A DNA stretch of 6,934 bases from contig DITZ01000049.1 of NCBI GenBank assembly GCA_002422985.1, forward strand, positions 382-7,315. The letters run 5' to 3'. Below are positions 1 to 6,025 of the stretch, piece after piece (positions within the stretch are counted from its first letter, which is position 1; every line of letters starts with the position of its first letter). Below the pieces are notes generated by a model. That model was not told the DNA's origin. It made no database searches and saw only the letters and a list, made by a program, of their open reading frames with translations. This DNA is from Sphingomonadales bacterium UBA6171. Lineage in GTDB: Bacteria; Pseudomonadota; Alphaproteobacteria; Sphingomonadales; Sphingomonadaceae. Made by a program: the position numbers and the translations under genes.

Positions 1-1896
1 CAGGCGGATGGTGACGGGAAGCCCGCCCATAATCTCGAAAATGGCGGCAAAATCCGCGCGCTGCGCGGGTAACAGCCTGGAAAGGGCCGCCTGCCGCTTT
101 TCCGTATCCTCGGCCAGAATCATGGAGCGGATGTGGATGATGCGATCGGGCGCGAAGAACATATGTTCGGTGCGCGCCAGGCCAATGCCCTCCGCGCCGA
201 ACTGGCGCGCGGTGCGGCAATCGGATGGCGTTTCGGCGTTGGTGCGCACCTTCATGCGGCGAAAACGGTCTGCCCATTCCATCAGCCGCGCGAAATCGCC
301 GGACAGTTCCGGCTCCACCGTCGGCACCCGGCCATCCATCACTTCGCCGGTCGAGCCATCGAGCGTGATGAGGGCGCCCTCGGCATAATCGGCCTTGCCG
401 ATTTTCAGCGTGCGGCTGGCCAAGTCGATGGAAATGGCACCCGCGCCCGACACGCAGGGGCGGCCCATGCCGCGCGCCACCACGGCCGCATGGCTGGTCA
501 TGCCGCCGCGCGCCGTGAGGATGCCGCGTGCGGCGTGCATCCCGGCGATATCCTCCGGGCTGGTTTCAGCGCGGACGAGGATCACATCCTCGCCCAGGCT
601 GGAGCGGCGTTCGGCTTCCTCGCTGTCCAGCACGATGATGCCCGATGCCGCGCCGGGGGAGGCGGGGAGGCCCACCGTCAGCACGCGGCGCTCCGCCTTC
701 GGGTCGAGCGTCGGGTGCAGCAGTTGATCGAGCACGGCCGGATCGACGCGCAGCACGGCTTCGGTTTCCGTTATCAGCCCTTCGTCCACCATGTCCGTCG
801 CGATTTTCAGCGCCGCTTTGGCCGTGCGCTTGCCGGAGCGGGTTTGCAGCATCCACAACCGCCCCTCCTGCACGGTGAATTCGATGTCCTGCATGTCGCG
901 GTAATGGCGTTCCAGCGTTTCGAACATGCGGGCGAGTTCGGCGAACACCACCGGCATTGCCTCTTCCATCGAAAGCCCGCGCGCATTGGCGGCTTCACGG
1001 GCCGAGAGCGTCAGATAGTGCGGCGTGCGGATGCCCGCGACCACATCCTCGCCCTGCGCGTTGATGAGATATTCGCCATAGATCGCCGCGCTGCCGGTGG
1101 CCGGATCGCGGGTGAAGGCAACGCCCGTGGCCGAGGTGTCGCCCATATTGCCAAAGATCATCGCCTGCACGGTAACGGCGGTGCCCCAGCTTTCGGGAAT
1201 GTCGTTCAGCCGGCGATAGACGGCGGCCCGCTCGCTGCGCCAGCTGCCGAACACGGCGGCAACCGCGCCTTCCAGCTGTGCGATCGGGTCTTGCGGGAAG
1301 GGCTTGCCGGTCCTGGAGGCGACGATGGCGAGGTAACTGTCCACCAGCCCCTTCAGATCGTCGGCCGCCAATTCCGTATCCAGGCTGACGCCGCGATCAT
1401 CCTTCAGCAGCTCCAGCGCGTCTTCGAACAGATAATGGTCGAGGCCCAGCACCACATCGGCATACATCTGGATGAAGCGGCGATAGCTGTCCCACGCAAA
1501 GCGCGGGTTGGCGGAACGGGCTGCAAGCCCCTCTACCGTTTGCGCGTTCAGGCCAAGATTGAGCACCGTATCCATCATGCCCGGCATGGAAACGCGGGCG
1601 CCGGAGCGGACGGAGACGAGCAGCGGATTGGCGGCGCTGCCAAAGCCCGCGCCCACCGTCTGCTCGATATGGCCAAGGCCGGCGGCGAGCGCCTCCCGCA
1701 ATGCGGCGGGCAACTGGCCGCCGGCGTCATAATATTGCGCGCACAGCGGCGTGGGGATGACGAAGCCGGGGGGCACCGGCAGACCGATCGCGGCCATTTC
1801 GCACAGATTGGCGCCTTTGCCGCCCAGATGCTGTTTCCCCAGCCGATGGGCTTCGGCGGCAGTTCCACCAAAAGGCACGACAAGACGGTCAGGCAT
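1..1896 (-). CDS. ppdK: Pyruvate, phosphate dikinase, 3' end cut off by the window
   Basis: The enzyme interconverts ATP + Pi + pyruvate with AMP + PPi + PEP through a swinging phosphohistidine domain in the cytosol. The window holds the first 632 residues; family members are usually about 870-900, so most of the C-terminal pyruvate/PEP barrel and its catalytic Cys are missing. Visible signatures, in order, are LGGKGANL (24-31) and VSVRSGARVSMPGMMDT (94-110) in the ATP-grasp domain, and MLQTRSGKRT with Gln351 and Arg353 (matching Q335/R337 of the Clostridium symbiosum enzyme). GGMTSHAAVVARGMG follows with the phospho-carrier His469, and RTEHMFF with Arg575 at the start of the barrel. Thr467, two before the His, is the position phosphorylated by the PDRP regulatory protein in known cases. 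The ATG at 1894-1896 is chosen because an AGGAG lies 7 nt upstream and the N-terminus fits the family. It overlaps the glyS stop by 8 bases and is probably the distal gene of glyQ-glyS-ppdK. No frameshift or stop is seen in the visible part. Confidence 0.96.
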   Translation of the reverse strand, partial: MPDRLVVPFGGTAAEAHRLGKQHLGGKGANLCEMAAIGLPVPPGFVIPTPLCAQYYDAGGQLPAALREALAAGLGHIEQTVGAGFGSAANPLLVSVRSGARVSMPGMMDTVLNLGLNAQTVEGLAARSANPRFAWDSYRRFIQMYADVVLGLDHYLFEDALELLKDDRGVSLDTELAADDLKGLVDSYLAIVASRTGKPFPQDPIAQLEGAVAAVFGSWRSERAAVYRRLNDIPESWGTAVTVQAMIFGNMGDTSATGVAFTRDPATGSAAIYGEYLINAQGEDVVAGIRTPHYLTLSAREAANARGLSMEEAMPVVFAELARMFETLERHYRDMQDIEFTVQEGRLWMLQTRSGKRTAKAALKIATDMVDEGLITETEAVLRVDPAVLDQLLHPTLDPKAERRVLTVGLPASPGAASGIIVLDSEEAERRSSLGEDVILVRAETSPEDIAGMHAARGILTARGGMTSHAAVVARGMGRPCVSGAGAISIDLASRTLKIGKADYAEGALITLDGSTGEVMDGRVPTVEPELSGDFARLMEWADRFRRMKVRTNAETPSDCRTARQFGAEGIGLARTEHMFFAPDRIIHIRSMILAEDTEKRQAALSRLLPAQRADFAAIFEIMGGLPVTIRL

Positions 1897-4009
1897 CGGA
1901 TGTCTCCTGGATTTTCGAAAAGTCTGCAACCAAGTGCATGGCGCTGCGCACAGCGGCGAGCAGCGCCAGCCGCCGTGCCCGCACCTGCGGGTCCGGATCA
2001 TTCACGGTCACTTCGTTGAAAAAGCGATCGACCGGCCCGCGCAATTGCGCGAGCAGGGCCATGACCCCGGCGAAATCTTCCTTCCCGAGCAGCGCATCTG
2101 CTTCATCGAACAGCAATATGCCGCGTGCCCCATCCGTGCGCGCAAACAGGCGCGCGAGTATCTTCTCCGTCTCCCCGCCATAATCGCTTCCAATGGTGCC
2201 GGAATCGAGCGCGTAGGTCCGCCCGTCCTTCTTCTCCTCTGCCCGCAGGATATTGGCGGCGCGCTTGTAGCCGGCGAGCAGATTGGCGCCGTCGTCGGTT
2301 TCAAGGAAGGCCTGCACGGCCTGCACACGGGCCAGCAGGCGCACAATGTCATCCTCATTGCCAAGCGCGAACACGGCGTCGATCACATCCGGCCGGATGC
2401 CGGCCTCGCGTTGCTGGACTTTCAGGCGTTCAGCAAGGAACCAATTTATATTCGAGAATCCATCGCCGTTTGGCATAGAGTAACCATAGCCAGAAGTTCC
2501 GCCAGCCACCTGAACGGCAGCTGCGACCAAGTCACCAAAAGAAAAACGATACCCATTGTTGACGATGACTGCGATGATGCTGAGCGTCGCCCGCCGCAAA
2601 GCGAAGGGATCGCGTGATCCGGTCGGCATTTCCCCGATACCGAAGAATTGGACGAGAGTATCCAGCCGGTCCGCCAGTGCCACTGCCACCGGCACACAGC
2701 CCTGCACCAGCGGCAGATACTGTTGCTTCAGCGCTGACACGACGCCCGGCATCTCGCCCTGCGCCTCGGCCAGATAGCCGCCGATCACCCCTTGCAGTTC
2801 CGGAAATTCGCCCACTGTGCCGGTGGTGAGATCGGCCTTGGCCAATCTGGCGGCGCGTTCCGCCGTGTCGGGCGTCGCGCCGGGGAATTGCTCCGGATAG
2901 CGTTCCACCAGCCAGCGGGCGAGTTTGGCGACCCGCTCCACCTTTTCGGCCATGGTGCCCAGTTTCTCGTGAAAAAGGATATGTCGCAGGCCCTCGGCAT
3001 GCTGCTCCAGCGTCTTCTTCCGGTCCTGCTGCCAGAAGAAGCGGGCATCAGACAGGCGGGCGGAGAGCACGCGCTCATTGCCGGCGATGATGCATTGGCC
3101 ATGGTCCGGGGTTTCGAGATTGGCGGTGCAGATGAAGGCGGGGGCAAGCGTGTCGTCGGCATTGGCCACCGCAAAATATTTCTGGTTCACCTTCATGGTG
3201 AGCTGGATGATTTCCGGCGGCACTTCCAGAAAGGCGGGGTCAAAACGCCCCAGCAGCGGCACCGGCCATTCGGTCAGCCCGGCGTTTTCGGCCTCCAGCG
3301 CGGCATCCTCCACCAGCGACAGGCCGGCGGCCGCCGCGGCTTTCTGCGCGCGTTCGCGGATGATGGCGCGGCGTTCGGCCGCGTCCACCCGCACAAAGGC
3401 GCCCAGCAACTGGCTCGCCCAGCTTTGCGCGCTGTCGATGGCGATGGGTTCATTGTCGCCCATGAAGCGGTGCCCGCGCGTTTCGCGGCCCGATGCCACG
3501 CCCTGCACGGCAAATTCCACCACGGAGCGATCCAGCAGCGCGACGATACCGCGCAATGGCCGCACCCAGCGGAACGGCGTGTCCAGCCAGCGCATGGATT
3601 TCGGCCATTGGAAGCCATCCACCAGCGCCGGGAGTTTGGCGGCCAGCAGGCTTTCCGTCGGCTGGCCGTCGCTGGCGAGGATGGCGAACAGGAATCTGCC
3701 CTTGTCCGTCTCCCGCTCCTCCAGCTGGTCGCGCGACAGGCCGGTGGATTTCAGGAAGCCGGCGACGGCCTGTTCCGGCGCATCGGCGCGCGGCCCGCGC
3801 CGCTCCTCGCTGATGGGGGCGCTGGCAGCCGGCAGCCCGCGCGCCAGAATCGCCAGACGGCGCGGGGTGACGAAGATTTCGACACTGTCCGCCGCAAGCC
3901 CGCTGTCGGCCAGCAGCGCGGTGAAACGCTCGGCCAGCTGGCTGGCAGCGGCGGCCTGCATACGGGCGGGGATTTCTTCGGAAAAGAGTTCGAGGAGGAA
4001 ATCAGGCAT
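1889..4009 (-). CDS. glyS: Glycyl-tRNA synthetase beta subunit
   Basis: This is the beta subunit of the bacterial alpha2beta2 glycyl-tRNA synthetase; it contributes tRNA recognition while the alpha subunit carries the class II active site. The product is 706 residues, close to the usual 690-ish. The N-terminus (FLLELFSEEIPARM, residues 4-17) and the motifs VTPRRLA (47-53), MKVNQKYFAV (272-281), DARFFWQQD (321-329), HEKLGT (347-352), LADRLDTL (445-452) and DPFALRRA (467-474) are classic GlyS. The C-terminus keeps the anticodon-binding-like end (LLAGYKRAANIL 577-588, VDRFFNEVTVND 660-671, VADFSKIQ 694-701). The ATG at 4007-4009 is chosen over an upstream start at 4078 because the family begins at this point and the extension would only read through glyQ in another frame. 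No good Shine-Dalgarno is seen, so translation probably depends on coupling to glyQ. Two odd segments, residues about 485-527 and 598-643, are listed separately. The gene overlaps ppdK by 8 bases. Confidence 0.96.
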   Translation of the reverse strand: MPDFLLELFSEEIPARMQAAAASQLAERFTALLADSGLAADSVEIFVTPRRLAILARGLPAASAPISEERRGPRADAPEQAVAGFLKSTGLSRDQLEERETDKGRFLFAILASDGQPTESLLAAKLPALVDGFQWPKSMRWLDTPFRWVRPLRGIVALLDRSVVEFAVQGVASGRETRGHRFMGDNEPIAIDSAQSWASQLLGAFVRVDAAERRAIIRERAQKAAAAAGLSLVEDAALEAENAGLTEWPVPLLGRFDPAFLEVPPEIIQLTMKVNQKYFAVANADDTLAPAFICTANLETPDHGQCIIAGNERVLSARLSDARFFWQQDRKKTLEQHAEGLRHILFHEKLGTMAEKVERVAKLARWLVERYPEQFPGATPDTAERAARLAKADLTTGTVGEFPELQGVIGGYLAEAQGEMPGVVSALKQQYLPLVQGCVPVAVALADRLDTLVQFFGIGEMPTGSRDPFALRRATLSIIAVIVNNGYRFSFGDLVAAAVQVAGGTSGYGYSMPNGDGFSNINWFLAERLKVQQREAGIRPDVIDAVFALGNEDDIVRLLARVQAVQAFLETDDGANLLAGYKRAANILRAEEKKDGRTYALDSGTIGSDYGGETEKILARLFARTDGARGILLFDEADALLGKEDFAGVMALLAQLRGPVDRFFNEVTVNDPDPQVRARRLALLAAVRSAMHLVADFSKIQETSDA
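1904..1908 (-). promoter_or_regulatory. Shine-Dalgarno site of ppdK
   Basis: AGGAG on the minus strand lies 7 nt before the ppdK ATG and inside the last codons of glyS (…Ile-Gln-Glu-Thr…). It fixes the ppdK start. It also shows that ppdK can recruit ribosomes itself, in addition to any reinitiation from the overlapping glyS stop. Confidence 0.75.
2081..2218 (-). other. AAA+ Walker B-like segment inside GlyS (residues about 598-643)
   Basis: The translation holds GETEK (612-616), exactly 17 residues, then FDEAD (634-638) and ALLGK, with ILL just before the FDEAD. AAA+ ATPases of the FtsH/Cdc48-like type have a GETEK-to-FDEAD stretch with the same 17-residue spacing, where hhhhDE is Walker B. 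Just upstream, Y599, D602, S607(-like) and Y610 also sit where that family has its Tyr-x-x-Asp…Ser-x-Tyr pattern. There is no Walker A (GPPGTGKT) anywhere in GlyS, so the segment cannot be a working ATPase. Flanking residues (GYKRAANIL before, EDFAGVM after) are ordinary GlyS. The family comparison is from memory. Chance resemblance in a variable GlyS linker, where 'EK-x-L' and 'EDF' are already common, remains possible. Confidence 0.45.
2429..2557 (-). other. Low-GC, atypical-codon patch inside glyS (residues about 485-527)
   Basis: About 43 consecutive codons, from Asn485 to Glu527, have A or T in the third position in roughly 26 of 44 cases counted. They include TTT, TCT, CGT, TAT, GGT, CCA and ATA, which are rare elsewhere in these genes. 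The encoded stretch is rich in Gly, Asn, Ser and Tyr (GTSGYGYSMPNGDGFSNIN, 504-522). It lies between the conserved DPFALRRA motif and the conserved RLKVQQREAG segment, where GlyS proteins vary in length and sequence. The reading frame stays open, so this is not a frameshift. The compositional break is seen directly; a recombination origin is an inference. Confidence 0.6.
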
Positions 4010-4928
4010 GGGCGGCACCGCTTTCGCCGCCCGCCGCCGGCGAGAGACTTTCCCCGCCGGACTCAGAGGCTTCAGCACTTTCCCTGGCGACCTGCAAGTC
4101 AGCCACCGCCTTCACCAGATCGCGGACGCGGCCGATATAGGCCTGGCGTTCGGCGACCGAAATCACCCCGCGCGCATTCAGCAGGTTGAACTGGTGGCTG
4201 GCCTTGATCGCCTGATCATAGGCCGGCAGCGGCAGGCCGGCATCCACCAGCGCGCGGCATTCAGCCGCCGATTTGCGGAACCCGTCGAACAGCGCCCCGG
4301 TGTCGGCATGTACGAAATTATAGGCGGAAAATTGCCGCTCATTTTCCAGGAACACATCGCCATAGGTCAGGCCATCGCGGTTGAACGGCAGGTCATACAC
4401 ATTTTCGATGCCGAAGATATACATGGCCAGCCGTTCCAGCCCATAGGTGATTTCGCCCGCTACGGGATTGCAATCATGGCCGCCAACCTGCTGGAAATAG
4501 GTGAATTGTGTCACCTCCATGCCGTTGCACCATATCTCCCAGCCCAGACCCCAGGCACCCAACGTGGGGCTTTCCCAATCATCCTCCACAAAACGGATGT
4601 CGTTCACCGCCGGATCAAGGCCGATGGCCTTCAGCGAGCCGATATACAGATCGAGAATGTCGGCCGGTGCCGGCTTCAGGATCAGCTGATATTGGTAATA
4701 ATGCTGCAACCGGTTCGGATTCTCGCCATAGCGGCCGTCGGACGGACGGCGGCTGGGCTGCACATAGGCGGCCTTCCATGGCTTTGGCCCCAGCGCACGC
4801 AGGGTGGTGGCCGGATGGAAGGTGCCGGCACCCATCTCCATGTCATAGGGCTGCAGAATGGCACATCCCTGTTCCCCCCAATAGGCATGGAGCGTGAGGA
4901 TGAGGTCTTGAAAGCTTTGCGGTTTCAC
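4002..4928 (-). CDS. glyQ: Glycyl-tRNA synthetase alpha subunit
   Basis: This is the catalytic class II subunit of the alpha2beta2 glycyl-tRNA synthetase, which activates glycine with ATP and charges tRNA-Gly in the cytosol. The product is 308 residues (E. coli GlyQ is about 303). Visible signatures are FQDLILTLHAYWGEQGC (6-22), the motif 2 region YVQPSRRPSDGRYGENPNRL (55-74), DIRFVEDDWESPTLGAWGLG (110-129), GMEVTQFTYFQQVGG (136-150) and the motif 3 region GLERLAMY (163-170). The start is a GTG at 4926-4928. It is chosen because the family begins at about this point, no ATG fits better, and a -10-like GCTAAGCC lies 7 nt upstream, which suggests a leaderless message. No Shine-Dalgarno is visible. 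The last 27 or so residues (Ala/Glu/Ser/Gly-rich, with GGES twice) look like a low-complexity tail encoded by a GC palindrome. The stop overlaps the glyS start by 8 bases. Confidence 0.97.
   Translation of the reverse strand: MKPQSFQDLILTLHAYWGEQGCAILQPYDMEMGAGTFHPATTLRALGPKPWKAAYVQPSRRPSDGRYGENPNRLQHYYQYQLILKPAPADILDLYIGSLKAIGLDPAVNDIRFVEDDWESPTLGAWGLGWEIWCNGMEVTQFTYFQQVGGHDCNPVAGEITYGLERLAMYIFGIENVYDLPFNRDGLTYGDVFLENERQFSAYNFVHADTGALFDGFRKSAAECRALVDAGLPLPAYDQAIKASHQFNLLNARGVISVAERQAYIGRVRDLVKAVADLQVARESAEASESGGESLSPAAGGESGAAHA
4021..4046 (-). repeat. GC hairpin within the 3' end of glyQ
   Basis: On the minus strand, CTCTCGCC and GGCGAAAG flank a 10-base GC-only loop and pair at 7 of 8 positions. 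The structure lies in the codons of the GlyQ low-complexity tail and ends 11 nt before the glyS ATG. It could affect glyS initiation as messenger structure, or be a small palindromic repeat that entered the gene end and became coding. Neither can be shown from a single copy. Confidence 0.4.
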
Positions 4929-4935
4929 CGTCGCG

Positions 4936-4959
4936 GGCTTAGCCGCTGCAATGCGGCAA
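4936..4959 (-). promoter_or_regulatory. Possible promoter of glyQ-glyS-ppdK
   Basis: On the minus strand, TTGCCGC (4953-4959) and GCTAAGCC (4936-4943) are separated by 9 bases. They resemble the alphaproteobacterial housekeeping pattern TTGaCgS-N10-14-GCTANAWC, though the spacer is one base below that range. Exactly 7 bases separate the -10 from the glyQ GTG, so the transcript would begin at the start codon. This fits the absence of a Shine-Dalgarno. It lies in the 54 bp gap after the CDF gene. Confidence 0.4.
4942..4957 (-). repeat. Perfect 5-bp inverted repeat in the glyQ promoter region
   Basis: GCCGC and GCGGC flank a 6-base centre (TGCAAT on the plus strand). The element fills the spacer between the proposed -35 and -10 boxes of glyQ, where an operator would sit. 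The arms are short and GC-only, so chance is a serious alternative. Confidence 0.3.
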
Positions 4960-4982
4960 AGAAAGCCCCCGGAACGACGCTG

Positions 4983-5912
4983 CTACAGCTGCGAAGGGTC
5001 TGAGGTGAAGATGATGGTGAGCCAGCGGTCTGGTCCCTGCTCCCCGATGGCGTCGCCGATTTCGGCGCGCAGGTCATCGAACCAGCCGATCGAATGGGCG
5101 GGGTAGTCGGTCGGCGCCAGCACGGATATTTCGATGAAACGGGCGCGTCCGGTGCGGGAAACATAGGATTCATAGCGGGTGAAGCCATGGCGGGCGATGA
5201 AATCGTCCATCACGGCATGCACATGGGCATGCAGCGCCGCCGGCACCATGCCGAAAATGTCGCGGAAGGCGATGCGCGCATCCGTCCAGGGCACGGGCAG
5301 AATGGCGAGCGACAGGACGGCCAGCACCGCCGGATCGACCAGCGGGACATAGGGCTGAAACGTCGTGCCGTTCATCCCGCGGGCCAGCAGAAAGGCAAGG
5401 AGCAACGCGGCCGTGATCATCGCGGACATCGCCCAGGCCTTCATGTCGAGTGCCACCAGCGCCGATTCGATGCGCTGATTCTGCCGCCACATCCAGAACC
5501 AGGTGCCAAAGCACAGGGCGGCAACCATCACCGCATAGAGGATGGCGGGGCCAAGCGCGGGCGTGTGTCCGCCGGTGCGCAGGCTTTGCACGGCGCCCAG
5601 AAAGCCGAACACCACCAGCGTCATCAGCACGCCGGCCTTCAGCGCCACAACCAGCGGTTCCAGATGCCAATAGCCATATTGGAATTTTTGATCGCTTTCC
5701 TGCGCCACCAGCCGGGCCACCACCAGCATCAGCCAGGTGATGCCGGCATCCACCAGCGAGAACAGGCCATCGAACAGGATGGCAAGCGAGCCGGAGAGCA
5801 GACCGAACCCCACGCCCATGGCGGCAATCACCACGGTGGCCGCAATGGAAAGGCGCAACAGCGACGCCTCCAGATCGCTTTTCAGCGCCAATGCCCGTTC
5901 GGTCGCCCCCAT
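4983..5912 (-). CDS. Cation diffusion facilitator (CDF)-like membrane transporter with degenerate metal site
   Basis: The product is 309 residues. Six hydrophobic segments can be drawn at about 20-40, 44-66, 86-108, 121-141, 160-178 and 190-207, followed by a soluble C-terminal domain of about 100 residues (from about 210) like the CDF dimerisation domain. SGSLAILFDGLFSLVDAG (40-57) in TM2 and FQYGYWHLEPLV (77-88) before TM3 are typical of the family, which exports divalent metals such as zinc, iron or manganese by proton antiport. The usual TM2 (H/D)xxxD and TM5 HxxxD pairs are mostly absent: by alignment to E. coli YiiP by eye, F51, D55, A159 and S163 occupy the four positions. D48 and D156 are nearby acids that could take part. 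The ATG at 5910-5912 is chosen because it directly precedes the conserved region and has a leaderless-type promoter. The frame stays open upstream to 6029, but that extension is not membrane-like and would encode the intergenic hairpin. Substrate is unknown. Confidence 0.85.
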   Translation of the reverse strand: MGATERALALKSDLEASLLRLSIAATVVIAAMGVGFGLLSGSLAILFDGLFSLVDAGITWLMLVVARLVAQESDQKFQYGYWHLEPLVVALKAGVLMTLVVFGFLGAVQSLRTGGHTPALGPAILYAVMVAALCFGTWFWMWRQNQRIESALVALDMKAWAMSAMITAALLLAFLLARGMNGTTFQPYVPLVDPAVLAVLSLAILPVPWTDARIAFRDIFGMVPAALHAHVHAVMDDFIARHGFTRYESYVSRTGRARFIEISVLAPTDYPAHSIGWFDDLRAEIGDAIGEQGPDRWLTIIFTSDPSQL

Positions 5913-5919
5913 GGGCGCA

Positions 5920-5948
5920 AGGATAGCGCGGCGGGTGCATGCGGGGAA
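5920..5948 (-). promoter_or_regulatory. Possible promoter of the CDF-like gene
   Basis: On the minus strand, TTCCCCG (5942-5948) and GCTATCCT (5920-5927) are separated by 14 bases. This fits the alphaproteobacterial TTGaCgS-N10-14-GCTANAWC arrangement, with a good GCTA core and a weak -35. Seven bases separate the -10 from the ATG, so transcription should start at or next to the start codon. No Shine-Dalgarno is present, in keeping with a leaderless message. Confidence 0.45.
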
Positions 5949-5998
5949 GCGGCTTGCCTGTGAAGGAGCCGCGGCGACACCCCTCCACCACGTCATGC

Positions 5999-6024
5999 TT
6001 CCCCGCCCCCGGCAGGGGCGGGAA
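5999..6024 (-). terminator. GC hairpin just after ychF (terminator-like or REP-like)
   Basis: On the minus strand, TTCCCGCCCC pairs with GGGGCGGGAA around a 5-base loop, with one extra unpaired G in the downstream arm. It begins one base after the ychF stop. No U-run follows (GCATGACG comes next), so a classical intrinsic terminator is doubtful. It may protect the mRNA 3' end, act with Rho, or be a copy of the short palindromic intergenic repeats common in GC-rich proteobacteria. Confidence 0.55.
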
Positions 6025-6025
6025 T

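Noticed and set aside
1912..1921. Perfect 10-bp palindrome TTTTCGAAAA just upstream of the ppdK ribosome binding site
   Set aside because: It is short and fully explained by the conserved GlyS ending Phe-Ser-Lys (TTT TCG AAA); no sign that it is an operator.
133..2019. Long plus-strand open frame of 628 codons
   Set aside because: It lies antisense and codon-aligned to ppdK, whose motifs are unmistakable. Its His/Gly/Arg-rich translation is typical of the reverse reading of GC-rich codons.
4010..4078. 23-residue N-terminal extension of GlyS
   Set aside because: It would read through the end of glyQ in another frame, and GlyS proteins begin at the MPDFLLELFSEE segment.
3078..5003. Plus-strand open frame of 641 codons, and the overlapping one at 2792-4189
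   Set aside because: Both are antisense to glyS and glyQ, have no recognisable domain and no ribosome binding site; strong G/C third-position bias leaves few stops on the opposite strand.
5094..5963. Plus-strand open frame of 289 codons opposite the CDF gene
   Set aside because: The His/Gln-rich translation mirrors the membrane protein codons; the minus strand encodes a coherent six-segment membrane protein.
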